A DNA stretch of 64,000 nt from Orthonyx spaldingii (lineage: Eukaryota > Chordata > Aves > Passeriformes > Orthonychidae), in assembly GCA_013397795.1 (NCBI GenBank), contig VZTJ01001433.1, positions 310,001 to 374,000 of the forward strand, in the 5' to 3' direction. The first letter of the stretch is position 1; the number at the start of each line of letters is the position of its first letter. Below the pieces are notes generated by a model that worked only from the letters and a program-made list of their open reading frames with translations, searched no databases and was not told the DNA's origin. The translations under genes and the position numbers were made by a program. Below are positions 36,034-47,845 of the stretch, piece by piece.

Positions 36034-39000
36034 GTAACAAACAAACAAATTCATAAGAAGAAACTAAGTAACTTTTTTCTGCCTTGATTGTCTGTGGGCT
36101 GTTGATGAAGTGAGACTTTTCACTGTGATTCAAATGACAAGTTAGATTCCGTGGAGCAATTCCTTCTAATCTTATGATTTTAAATTTGTAGCTTAACTTC
36201 TCATCAACCCTCTCAAGATGTTCTTGTCCCCTACCCATATGCAAAAAGGCAGGAATTAAAAGTCATGTGTCTGATCAAACCCACAGAATGCTTCACACCC
36301 CTACATTATACATGTCCAGGTGGCACAATCAGCATGCGCAGCACAGGAGGATTGGTAGGAGTGACAGAAAAGATCATTTTCACACTTTCTCCTTTCAACC
36401 CAAACACCAAAGCAGTGCAGGTTACTGCAGGCTGCCTCCTCAAGGACTTGTGCATCTTCCCCCCCATTCCAGGAACTGCAGCAGTTCTGACACACCATCT
36501 TGCAAAATAGTTACTTAAGCTTGTTGTCAAGGTAAATGAAGAGCAAGCAGATGAATCACAGAAGGAATTAAAGTTACTTATATCTCTTATAACACTTATT
36601 TCTGTTCAGTAGTCATTGATATTCCTCTCCTTACATAACAAAATTAAGGTTGGTTCTTATTTAGGTATACAGCTATGTTTTATTTCAAGATATGACAGAG
36701 TAATTTGAATCAGTTTCCTAAAATTATTTTCTTATTTCCCAGGTGGAAGTAATTCAAGAAACTCTCCTACTTGGTTTTTAGCACGCACAATGTACATTTC
36801 TTTAGCTTTTCTTGAAGAAGGGAATTGAAAAATATCTTACATCCACTGGCATCCCTTGCTTGATATAATTGAACACTGTTTCACATGCACAACATATTCC
36901 ATTTTTGCTCATCTTTTGGAATATATCAACAAAATTATTCATGTGTATAACAAATGCTAGGTACAGCTATCATCCAATTTCTTACACATATAAAAAGCAG
37001 AATTAGAAAAATAAAAAAACCAACACTAAACACCCCTAACTTTAAAGCATACTTTAACATTCTTGCCTCCTAGTCTGACAGTTTAGTCTCTCAAGACTAC
37101 CACACTAGGGGTAAAATATTTCTTCTATTAAATCTGATACAAGGGGCAAAACAGAGTCCACTTCAGAATCCACTGCTATCCCTAACTGAAGTTTAAATAC
37201 ATACGTATAAACAAAAATTATCCCGAGACAGCAAACAGTAATACTTACACATGCCAAGAAACTAAACCTTCCTCTCATGTGTCCCTTTTTATTGAAAGGC
37301 AGCTTGTAGTAATTAGTCCTTGAAAATTACTAGTGTCAATCATTTGCTTTCAGCCAAAATTATTTTGGTAGGTAAGGTTATTCTAGTCCTATGGGGTCAA
37401 AAACAGCAGGTGAATATCATTTATTGAAAGAACATCCTGTCTCTGATCCTTGAAGAAAACCTTAAGGGGGTGAAAAAAACAACATCATTAAACAACATCA
37501 TAAAAAATGTAGGAACCAAATGCAATGAGAACAGTTTTCCCTTATAAATTATTTTTTCTGGGACTCCTGAATATAAGTATGCTAAAGAAACAGTGTTTAA
37601 TAAGGAAAACCTGGTCAACAACTTTTTTTTTAACTTATGTATTTAAGAAAGCTATTCCTATCTCTTTGTTATCAATCAGTAGAAGGAAGTGCCAATGACA
37701 GTTCCAGACGGCTGTTGATTCTCGACATGTATTCTATTGCATGAAGCCAAAGCAGGTCAGGAAAAAAAAGGAAAGGAAAAAAAAAAGGTCAGTAAAGAAA
37801 GAAGTAATTTTAGTACCTCTAATGTAATTTTCCACTGTGAAAATCTAAACTTGTCCCAATCAACACTTCACTTCTTCGAAAGAAAGCTGATGTTGGCAGA
37901 CATTAATAAAAGGTCAACAGAAACCACAAATCCAGAAGAATCAAAGAGATTGCAGCCTGGAGTGAAGCAGGTCATGTGAAGATGAAAAAGCATAGGCTAC
38001 CATAATTGTAGTTCCCACTCCTAGTTCTTCTCTAGTCCAAAGCAAGAAATAACTTTACTGATTGTGCCACTAGAGACTGCTTCTTTATCTCCACTGACTC
38101 AACTGCACAGTGCTATTCTCACCTGCTTAAAAGAGGAAAAACAACCTCATTCAACCAGCTTACATTTTATTGCAAAATCTAATAATAAGTAGACCTAAAT
38201 ATATGAGGAATGATGACAATTGCTTGTTTCAGTAGGCCTGAAAGAACAGTCTGGAGGATTCAATAAGGCACAAAACAGGAGAGCTTCTAAAACCAGCCGT
38301 GAGAAGTACTAGTCAGAGACTTAAATGGAATTTTTGTGAACTGAGTAGCCCAAGTTATCTTTTGCCATATCTTATCACAATAGATCTTATTTTCAAAACT
38401 GACTTTGGCTCTTATGTGCTTTTCTTAGACTCATGCATCTGTGAATATTTTGAAGATTATTTAAGTAGAAGTTTGAGAGTTTGATTTTCTGTTTTAAATA
38501 TTTTCTTGATTAGTAAGTTTTAATATACGAGTAGTGGAAAAGTTGAATTTTGCATGACATCATTTCTGTAACTCCAAGATAGACAGGACTTATTTAAAGT
38601 TGCAAAGACTGTTATTTCATTTGGGAAAAGATAAATACCCACAAAAGTGCTGAGCTATCAAAACAATTCTGAGATACAAATTACATCCTGAGCTAATCAT
38701 TCACATTCACTGCCAAAAGCATCTTCCTTCCTTGTTTGCTTACAGTATTAGAAATAGCAGCTGCTGTTGAAATCTCCCCTGGAGATTGTTAGGATCTCCA
38801 TGAGGAAAAGCTTTGCACTGGAGGCCAATTTCAATAAATAACTGCAACTTTATTGTATGTGATAATTTTTTGACAACGATGCAAAAAGTTGGCACCTATT
38901 TTCATACACATCAGCTGACAGAAACCTAAGTGTGCTGTAACTACCCACCTGTGGAAGCAAACCCTTGTACCTTGTGCTTCTGCATTAATGGGAGGCTCCA

Positions 39001-42000
39001 TGTCCCCTGCTCTCACAGCTTAGTACATAAGGTCCTCACTACAAGACATAAGGTGTTGGCTGTAAGACATTATCCTTACAGAAATATTGCTGAGGTCAAA
39101 TATCCTTCTAGATGACTTTCAGAGACCTTTGATTCCCAGCAAAGTAAATGAGGATCTTTTAAATTCTGATCCATTTATGTGATTGCTTATAAATACATAT
39201 TGCTTTTCCCAAGGCCACAAAAAGTGTGAAAATAGATTGCTGTGCAATGAACATAATCCTTGGACTGCAGGGGTTGAAGAAAAGATTTTTATTGCTGTAA
39301 GATTTTGAAACCAATTTTCACTCACTGAATTACATGGGAAATGCATTTTAGATGCATTAATAGCACAAAAAATAAAGAAAGTGCTGCGGTTTCCACTGAA
39401 GGCTGTTTTATGGTATCATAGTTGATCTCCTAACGTCAGACACTTGATCAACAGTTTTGGAAAATGCTGCTCATGTTTATTTTGGTGCAATTAAAGTCAG
39501 AGCTACTCTAATCATTGTTTTCTTTAAGCAGAACCTCCAAATAAATTTGTCTATGATAAATATTGGCAAAGAACAAAGTATTTCTGACCAGGCATCAGTA
39601 ACAATAAGAAAAATCTATTTGTTTTATTTATTTAAACAATAAAATTAAAGGGTGTCCAATAGAACAGCTTGAAGAAGTGTGCTGTCTTTTAAAACCAAGT
39701 TATTCATGAAAGTCCCTTTACCTTCTCTATTGACTCTTATTTTCTTGTATTGGCAGGTTTCTTAAGACTAATGACCAGTTTAACATTTCTTGCACTACCG
39801 ATCTAAAATTAATAATAGGACACAAAAAATCAGTGTTTCCAAAGTGTTCTCTATGGAAACCACACTGTATTCTAAGAACAGTTTATAGATTCATCAATTT
39901 TTAATGAAGTGAGTAATTATTAATATACTGGGTTTTTTTCCTTGCTTGTACCTTGATTATTACGTATTCTATCTGGTCATCAATTCTTAAATTAATGTAT
40001 TGAGAAGAGGTAATAAAAATCTCTGAATTATGGAGTACATAGGAAAATGTAGCATACCAATACCACTATATAAAGGGGAAATATTCAACATGTGGAGAAA
40101 CAGGAAATTTTCTACTTTTGCATTTATTCTTCAATAGTATATTTTCTAATACATAATAGAAAAAAAATACATCATTGTGAATATAATTATAGTGAAATAT
40201 TTTTTTAAAAAACAAACATAATCAATTACCAAAACCTTGATATTAAAGCACTGGGGAATCTACCACAGGTAGGAGATGGAAAAAATAACTTTTCCTTCTC
40301 CATTTATGATATATTTTCTCTTACACAAGTCCAAATATTTCAATGAGATTGTGAGCATCTGAAACTTCTCTTAAGGTAGGACTTCAGTTCAGCTCAATTA
40401 GTGTTGCCCTCTTACGCCATGCATCTCATGAGGGAGAACAGAAGTGCCCTTCTGGGAATTAAGCTGTTCAGATCTCTGTCCATTGGCATTGAAAATTATC
40501 TACTCCACTTTCACTCTCCAAGTATGTTACTTGAGAAGTATAGTCACAGGAGTCAGGATCTGCTGAAGATAACTTAAGTGTTTTGTCTGGGTACTCTGTC
40601 TATACTGACTTAATGAAAATATTCACTTTTCATCAAGCACGATCCCTACTTAATTGTTAGCATAGTCTTCTCCATATTAATAACATCTTGTTTGAGTCTG
40701 CTGCTCGTCTCATATTAGTCAAAATCTGGATCAAAGCCAAATGAAGTTATTGGATTTACTCTGGTGTAAATCCAGTGTAAAAGAAATTACTGTTGCATGC
40801 AGATTGACTTGTCTTGCTTTTCAGATTTCTTTGCCCATGCATGTAAAGCAAACCACTTTATATGCTATTCAAAGACAAAAAGCTATCATGCAGAAATTGA
40901 AATTTGCATCCAATTTCTTTTTGCCCAGTAGATGTTGTGTCAAAGAAAGAAAAACATAAACAGGTGGTATTTCTTTTCAGATAGATCTTTTGAGCTATAT
41001 ATTCTTCTATGTCTGAAATTGTTTTTGCACCTAGTCCTCCATGTGTCACCTTACTGGAAATTTTAGCTATACCTTTGTTACAAACATAACACCTTATCAT
41101 ACAGAGCAATAGGTTAATTTCTGTGTTTTTGCAAGTTGTGCTTTCACAGTAAACAATGTCATCTGATACAAGAAATTAAAAGAAAATAGGTGCTACAAAG
41201 TTACACCAATACAGTAGTGTAATGTTCCTACAAAAGTTGCAGTTACATACCTTTTCCAGACCTGTTCAAACTATTTGAATTGATTTACTGACATTTTAAG
41301 GCAACAGAATTAGAAGTTGGGGAAAAAAAAAAAAGGGGGATGAAGGATTGACCTGCTTTTACTTTTCCGGTAGGTACTTCAGGCTTTCTAATCTCCTGCA
41401 TAACTGTTTCACAAGAATCTGTACCTGTGAAGTCATGGGATTCAAGAAACCTGAAATAGTGTCTCTTTTCACATTCCACGTCATGACAGCCTATATATTT
41501 GTCTTATTAGTTATTTTGAAGGCAAGTATGCTACAGAACATGTAGTTTCCATAGACATTGTACTTTATTGTACATGACATGACATGATAAAAAAAAGTGG
41601 GATAAAGCAAGAGGACTGAGAAAAATAGCATTTTATATTTGATTTAATGAAAATATCCTTTCTTTTCAGCCTGGAGCAGATCTGCTGAAAATCAGAGATG
41701 ATATATTATAAAACACAGAAGAAATTTTAGACTGCAAAAGAAGTTGGATGTTGTAAAAATAAAGAAACAAAAAGAAGAAAGAAGGAAGGAAGAAGTGAAG
41801 CTAACAAACCCTTACAGCTTGAAACTCAGAACTGAAAAATCCAAGAATTTCTATCCAAGTGTCAACTTCCACTAACTGGTTTTGCAAACTTATCTGTGCA
41901 AAACAGGTGATGCAACACTTAAGTAGCTCGTACAGTTGTTTAAACAATGTAAAGAGAAGGTTATTGATACCAAATGATGCTTCTGCAGACCATTTCCCTG

Positions 42001-44014
42001 ATAGTAATGCTTGTTTATGCTATTGCACTGATTGTTCAATGCTACTCTTCCTCACTGCTATCAGGCTCTCAGCACTTAGGTAGTTCTTTCATATTGTCGT
42101 AGAAGATCATCAACACTACTGTGCAACTCTGCTGCTAATGAGGCCTGCTTCACATAAAACAAAATGAAGTTGTTTGTAGTCCAGATCAGTTCCTCTATTG
42201 AACTTCTCGTGCATCACCATGAAACAAACGAATTGAAAAACCCAACTGGGCTGAGAAGAACAGGGATGGCAGGGGAAGGGTGGTAACAGATGACTGACAA
42301 AGACGAGGAGACAGGTGTGAATTGCTTTAATCCAGAATCACTTCAAAGGAAATGGTTCTGCTCTCCTAGACTGCAAGAAATGGTAAACGACACAAAACCT
42401 CTGAAGCATAAGAAAAGGGAAAGTCAAGACTGGGGAGATCAGAGGCAGAGTGGATTTGTAAACAGAAATAGTAAGTTTTGTGAGGAGGTAAAGCAATCAT
42501 ATGAGTACAAAGCACTGTTCTTTCACAGTTCATCTGCTGCGTGTGACTCAGGGAGTGGAGCAAAATCTGCAGCAACTCTGCAGGAGTGTGGGATGAGTAA
42601 GCAGCTTATACAACTCACAGGAGCAGATGCAAATTAGAAGGTCTGCAGGACAAATAAAGAAATAACCAGTCAAAGATCATAACCATAAATCACAGAGCAA
42701 GCTAAGGATTATAGGGTGGCTAGAATTAAATTCAACACAATGTGTAAAGGCAATAAGGCAATAAGGCAAGGAAAATATAATTCCAGGAAGTGAGAAGAGA
42801 AGTGCTGAGCAACTTGCTGGATATTTATTCTTGACACTAAACAAGGGCACTAATGAGGCCATATTTGAAATGTCGCATTGATTTTCTGTCTGATTCATTA
42901 TCCTATAGATAAATGTGACTTTATGGAAAGGGTACAGCTTTGGCAGGCAGCTGGCTACATACATATCTGTGAAGTAAACAAGACCAGGAAAGGGGCTGTA
43001 GCCTATCATGTGAATATCCACACTTTAACCCTTCTCTTGCTTTCTGGGCACTGTACTGTCCAGGAGTTCAGCTCACTAATTAAGGCCTAGCCTGACATAT
43101 CATGGCTTGGGACTTTGACTCTGTTTCACTGAGAAAAACTGGTACAAACCTGTGAGAGAGTCCATAAATTAAAACAATGCAGAAGCGAAAAGCAAAAATG
43201 TGGAAGTGAAATTGTTAAGGTGGTGATGCTCATTGCCCCTTCTGAGGATCCATTTCAGCTTCCACCCATGCCAATTTATTTACTTTCTCCCAGTCTACAT
43301 CCATCCCTGCTTTCCTGGGCAGCCTTCTAACTATGTACAAGTTCCTTTCTGGGATCCCAGATTCCCGAGGGCCCTTTACAAACCTTGCAAACATCTCCAT
43401 AGGAAGCCTGGAGTTAGCCTTCATGCAGCAAAAGTGAAGTATTGCTTTACATCCACGTTGTGAATACATGTACTGGCATAAATTCCTGAACTACTGATCA
43501 CATAGTCAAAAATAACTAACTGCAAAATGTATGGATAGGCTTTCAGAGTCAGGAACAGTTTTGGACCAATACCTTTTAAAGAATGTGTCATGGTCTTTTT
43601 AAGGCAGTTCTGTGTCTGCACTAGGTATAAGAAGCTTGACAGGAACTAACTAGAGAAACTTTGCAATTGTATTAAATGAAATACCATAATAACTATATAT
43701 GCTTTATGATCCAGACACATAAAGAAAGGACACATCAAATTTTATGAATGGACTTATTAAAATAACAGTTCTCTCTTCAATATATATACATGAGTAATAT
43801 TTCATATATATAATTATTTTCAGAAAAAAGAAAAAACAAACTATGTTTCGAAAATGAGAGGGTTTGTGTGATAGCACTGTTATATAGATCTTAAGTGAGT
43901 GACATGGACTAGCTGTAGCAAAACTGAAATATATAAAACATTTGTCCATGGACCATTCAACAGTGGACAGGTGTTTTTTAAATGGCTTATGACACTGAAG
44001 ATAGGAATAATATG

Positions 44015-44032
44015 GAGGGAGGGGGCGGGGGA
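44015..44032 (+). repeat. G-rich run with quadruplex potential
   Basis: GGAGGGAGGGGGCGGGGG on the plus strand: one GG and three longer G runs separated by single bases. It is a weaker quadruplex candidate than the tract at 25520 because it lacks a fourth clear run. Confidence 0.6.
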
Positions 44033-45545
44033 AACTGGAAAATAAGCCTGAAATCACACTCTGGAAAGTCCGCTTAGAAATTTCTTGAGCACAAAATAAA
44101 GACCAATTAGCTCTTATGAAAAATGCTTTCATGAAGGAAATTATACATTTCAGATAAATTCTAATTAAATTCTCCTTACACGTGCATTAACTAATGCTCT
44201 GTACCAGGTAAATATTACCTAACTATACAAAGAAATAAAGGAATATAAGGAATATAATACAGCAATATAAAGAAAATATATTCTGATTATCCCATGTCTG
44301 AAATGGTTGGTTTTCTATGGTTTTCCCTGAATTGTGGATCTGAGTGATCCATATGTGAATGGCATATAACTTTTGTTAGTGGGAGATGAATTGAGTTTCT
44401 TTAATAAGAACATCAGTGATTTCTAGGAAAGAAAAGCTAATGCAGAAAAGTCTTAGAAAAAATTGAGATTTCCGTCTTTTACTACACAACAGCTCCTCCA
44501 GTAATTTCATGTCAATCTTGTTAATCCTTGACAAGCTGACAAACCATGAAATTCAGCATTATTACCATGATAAAGCTGTGAAATCCTTCATCTGCTACCA
44601 AAATCTATACAAGCCTGTGTAAGGAAGAGTATTAGAGTAGTAGAGAGTTATTTGAAACCCTGCCAGATTATTTCCTGCATGCATAAATAAGAGAAGACCA
44701 AGTTTATTCATAACATCTGCCCAAAGGGTGTGTCACAAGGTCCCTGCACATAGCTTTTAGCAAACTTTCTTTATGGCCCTCACAGATGATGGTAGGCAAA
44801 CTGATTATTTCAGTCAAGCACAACCTGAGGTTTCTAGATCAAATGAAACATTTGAAGCTGCCATCCACCTCCTTGGCCCCAATGTGTTTAACATTGCCAA
44901 CATATCTGGCCTATATATCCACAATTTTTGTGGGTACAGCTCAAAAATAATCTATAAAATAATTTCTGGTAATTAGTTACAATGCAAATTATATTACCTG
45001 CGTACAACACTTTTCCAAGGAGAACCTCAATTTCCAGCTCCCTGCTTCAGCCTCCACAGCATCAGAAGCAGGGGGTGGTGTGGACTATGTGATGACTCAC
45101 TCCCACCACCTGTGCTTCTAAATAGGGTCACTGCATAGAAGTAAAAAGGAATGGAAGAGTGTAATGCAGCACCAACTCCCAATCTTAATTTCCTTTAAAT
45201 TCTTACAGTTAAATTTGGTGGAAAAGGGAAAGAATCTCCTAAAGGAAGAGAAAAAAAACTCTACTAAAAAATATGTGATTCTATGCAGGAGATTTATATA
45301 GAAAGACATTTCTAAAATAAAACATTTCAGCCAGTTTTTCTCAAGAATGAAAGACCTGACTCAACTTTTGTAGTTCTTTCTTCTTAACATGAGAAATCCT
45401 ACATATGGGCTAGTTCTTATGCAAGATTTTCTTTGAAACTAACAAATTCTGAAAGCTTTGTGACCTTTCTGCAGAAGTTTGATTTTTCACCTATGACATT
45501 CATAAGCAAGTGCAGGCTTCTGTTCCGAAAGAGATGTAATTAAAG

Positions 45546-45550
45546 ATGGC
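45546..45550. repeat. Left target-site duplication ATGGC
   Basis: ATGGC immediately before the LTR start at 45551 is repeated exactly at 46121-46125 after its last base. Five-base target duplications are typical of class III (ERVL-like) avian retroviruses. Confidence 0.85.
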
Positions 45551-45665
45551 TGTTGTGGTTCAGCCCCAGCCAGCAACCAAGTACCACATAGCCTCTCACC
45601 CACTCCCCCACCAGCAGGATCAGAAGAGGAAAAGTGTTAGAACTCGTGAGTTGAGATAAAGACAG

Positions 45666-45671
45666 TTTAAT
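45666..45671 (-). terminator. LTR polyadenylation signal (ATTAAA)
   Basis: ATTAAA on the minus strand, about 175 bp downstream of the TATA box inside the solo LTR. It is the common variant signal and lies at the expected place before U5. Confidence 0.6.
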
Positions 45672-45842
45672 AGGGAAAGAAACAGCCACACAAGCAAGCA
45701 AAGCAAAACAAGGAATTAATTCACTGCTTCCCATGGGCAGCCAGGTGTTCAACCATCTCCAGGAAAGCAGGGCTCCATCACACATAATGGTGACTTGGTA
45801 AAATAAATGCTATAACTCTGACTGTCCCTCTCACACCCTTAC

Positions 45843-45850
45843 TTTATATA
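45843..45850 (-). promoter_or_regulatory. LTR TATA box
   Basis: TATATAAA on the minus strand in the solo LTR at 45551-46120. If active it would start transcription leftward towards 45.5 kb. Confidence 0.65.
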
Positions 45851-46120
45851 CTAAGCATGATGTCATATGGTATGGAATATCCTTTGGGCCAGTTGGGGTC
45901 AGCTGTCCCAGTGTGTATCCTCCCAATTCCCCAGGTGCCCCAAACTCCCTTGCCAACGTGGCCATATGAAAAGCAGAAAATACTTTGGCTCTGTGTAAGC
46001 CCTGCTCAGCAATTAAAAAAAAAATCCCTGAACTATCAACACGGTTTCCAGCACAAATACAAAACACAGCCACAAACTGGCCACTGTGAAGAAAACTCTA
46101 CCCCAGCCAAAACCTGCACA

Positions 46121-46125
46121 ATGGC
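46121..46125. repeat. Right target-site duplication ATGGC
   Basis: Exact partner of 45546-45550, proving that the LTR boundaries at 45551 and 46120 are the original insertion ends. Confidence 0.85.
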
Positions 46126-47042
46126 CGTAGGGATTATTAGCTTTTTTATCTTAAAATAATAGGTATCATGGATTGTTTTTCAGAAAGGATACAGTGGTTC
46201 TTTGTCAGGTAATGGTGGCATAATTCATTAATGTGTACAAGAGGGTTTATATCTTCACTTGCAATATGCTGAAGGGCTATGAAGAAGTATTACTAAGCAT
46301 TTTACAACAGCCACAAGTCACGTAAACATTTAGGATCACAAGCTGAACTACCAGGACATAAGTTTTATCTGGTAGAAATAAAAACACCACCTGGCTCTTC
46401 CTCACTGCTAAATACATTGCAGCAATAGACATATCATAAGATATCTGACAAATTCATTTATAAAGCTTTGAACTTATTGCTTGGTGTACTTTATTTCATT
46501 ATGGAGTGGTTTAAAGGCATATGATTAACATACATAACAGAAACATCTGAATTATTACTTTAATTTGATCAAGAACAATACAGAGGTTTAACATTTCCTG
46601 GTCTAAATTGAAATATTGATTTAATAGCAAAGTCTTGCCCCAGTTTAAGACTAGGCAATCCTCAGACTAGCTTGTGATTCTCTGCCTGCCTGCAACAACC
46701 TTCCCCACTCCCTTATGAACTACCACCAGCCTCTCTCATTTATCTAACTCCATTAATGACCCCAAAAGAGGTCACTGATCCCAAACTGACTGCCACCCTT
46801 TGGGCCCCAGACAGTACTCTCCAGCTCCCCCAAGATCATTAGATTGGCTAGTGTTAGAAATGAGGAATCTACTAACTACCGCATGTGCAATTCCCTGTTT
46901 GCCAAGGCATGCCCTGTTCAGTGTGAGTGTGAGTGACTTGCAGCAATAAAAGGCCCATAACTAATAGGTTTTCCTAAAATAAAAAAAAAAAAAGAAAAAG
47001 GAACATCTAAGTATCTCATCTAGTCATTAAATTAGAGAAAGG
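46126..47042. other. Spacer between two solo LTRs
   Basis: About 0.9 kb of AT-rich sequence without a recognised gene. It includes a 13-base poly-A run at 46,981. No retroviral coding remnant was seen, so the flanking LTRs are not a broken provirus pair. Confidence 0.6.
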
Positions 47043-47047
47043 GAGGT
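47043..47047. repeat. Left target-site duplication GAGGT
   Basis: GAGGT directly before the LTR start at 47048 is repeated exactly at 47841-47845. Confidence 0.87.
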
Positions 47048-47840
47048 TGTTGGGGTTTGGAATCCTTCTTTTTGTTTCTCTTATCTTAGGGAATTTTTGC
47101 CCATACGTTGCTGAGACACCATAACAACTGGGTGCTTAGGAAAAACAATAGAAAGACCAGTGGAGTAAAAAAACTTGTAAGTAGCTATTCCCTTATTTGG
47201 ACATTCCCTCTTGAAGGAGGCAGAGATCTCGGGACAGCTGGGCTGGGAAAAAGGAAGGGGAGCAGTAGCTCGCCCTCTTTGCCTCTCGGCATTCAGAAGA
47301 GAGGGAAGCTGCCGTTGCTTGTCACCACTGTGGAGTTTTCCTGGCTCCTGCTGCCTGCCTGCCTCTCCCGGAGCCAGCCCCTGCCAGCCGTGGCTTGGGA
47401 GTCGGGCTGCCCTGCCCTGCCCAGCCCTGCCGGACCCCTGCTGCAGCTTCGGGGTTTTTGCCTACAAGAAGTCCAGGCTCCATCCCTGCTGGGGCCGCGC
47501 CTGCCATCACTGCCAGGGAGAGACAGCCGAGACCTGCGCTACAGCGCCCCCTGCAGCCGAGGAGGAGCCATCGCACCCGTCCTGCCCAATTGCTAACAGG
47601 GAGCAAGAAGAGACTGGACTGGGGGTTTGCTCTGTTCTTGTTTGTTGTGGTTGCCATTGTTGTTGTTTGTCTGTCTTTATATATATATAAGTAAAGAACT
47701 GTTATTCCTTTTCCCAAAACATTGCCTGAAAGCCCCTTTAATTTCAAAATTATACTAATTCGGAGGGAAGGGGATTACATTTCCTATTCCTAGGGAGGCT
47801 TCTGCCTTCCTTAGCAGACACCTGTCTTCAAACTAGGACA
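47048..47840 (+). mobile_element. Solo LTR with 5-bp target duplication (plus strand)
   Basis: 793-bp LTR beginning TGTTGGGGTTTGGAATCC and ending CAAACTAGGACA, flanked by GAGGT on both sides. The middle (about 47210-47600) is strongly GC- and CpG-rich. It is followed by T/G-rich sequence, a TATATATATA stretch and AGTAAA (47690-47695), which may serve as the polyadenylation signal. The final part (AAGCCCCTTTAATTTC, GGAGGGAAGGGGATTAC, CCTTCCTTAGCAGACACC) matches an LTR end that I remember as frequent in songbird genomes. No viral genes adjoin it. Retained CpGs suggest a younger insertion than the 45.5-kb LTR. Overlapping frames of 162 and 159 codons (plus) and 141 codons (minus) result from the GC-rich composition and are not called genes. 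Confidence 0.93.
47690..47695 (+). terminator. Possible LTR polyadenylation signal (AGTAAA)
   Basis: AGTAAA right after the TATATATATA run in the 47048-47840 LTR. It is a known weaker variant signal. No AATAAA exists in this part of the LTR, so this is the best candidate. Confidence 0.4.
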
Positions 47841-47845
47841 GAGGT
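47841..47845. repeat. Right target-site duplication GAGGT
   Basis: Exact partner of 47043-47047. It fixes the right LTR boundary. Confidence 0.87.

Larger units (their letters stand above)
36034..45550. other. Longest transposon-free stretch
   Basis: 9.5 kb with no recognised transposon. Simple tracts occur at 37,755-37,800 (A/G-rich), 41,320-41,340 (poly-A/G) and 41,760-41,800 (GAA/GGAA-type). A G-rich run lies at 44,015-44,032. The open frame at 42290-42637 (plus, 115 codons) is followed 16 bp later by AATAAA. The 142-codon minus frame at 43704-44132 is F/I/Y/S-rich and looks like chance. No gene recognised. Confidence 0.5.
45551..46120 (-). mobile_element. Solo LTR with 5-bp target duplication (minus strand)
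   Basis: 570-bp complete LTR. Read on the minus strand it begins TGTGCAGGTTTTGGCTGGGG and ends GGGGCTGAACCACAACA, with ATGGC duplicated on both sides. U3 contains a TATATAAA box (45843-45850). ATTAAA (45666-45671) is the probable polyadenylation signal, followed by the CTTTATCTCAACTCACGAG block and the U5 end. Its U5 end is visibly related to that of the long LTRs at 8 and 35 kb. No internal viral sequence is present, so it arose by recombination between the two LTRs of an older provirus. Few CpGs survive, suggesting considerable age. Assigning it to ERVL-like elements follows from the 5-bp duplication and is inference. Confidence 0.93.

Noticed and set aside
43704..44132. 142-codon minus-strand frame
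   Set aside because: Rich in F, I, Y, S and K from AT-rich codons, with no domain and no homologous copy in the window. Length is within the chance range for this composition.
47108..47747. Overlapping frames of 162, 159 and 141 codons as candidate genes
   Set aside because: They lie in the GC-rich core of a solo LTR, are open on both strands at once, and show proline/serine/alanine/leucine-rich composition without domains.
45546..47845. The two neighbouring LTRs as the ends of a single provirus
   Set aside because: They are in opposite orientation, unrelated along most of their length, and each has its own target duplication.
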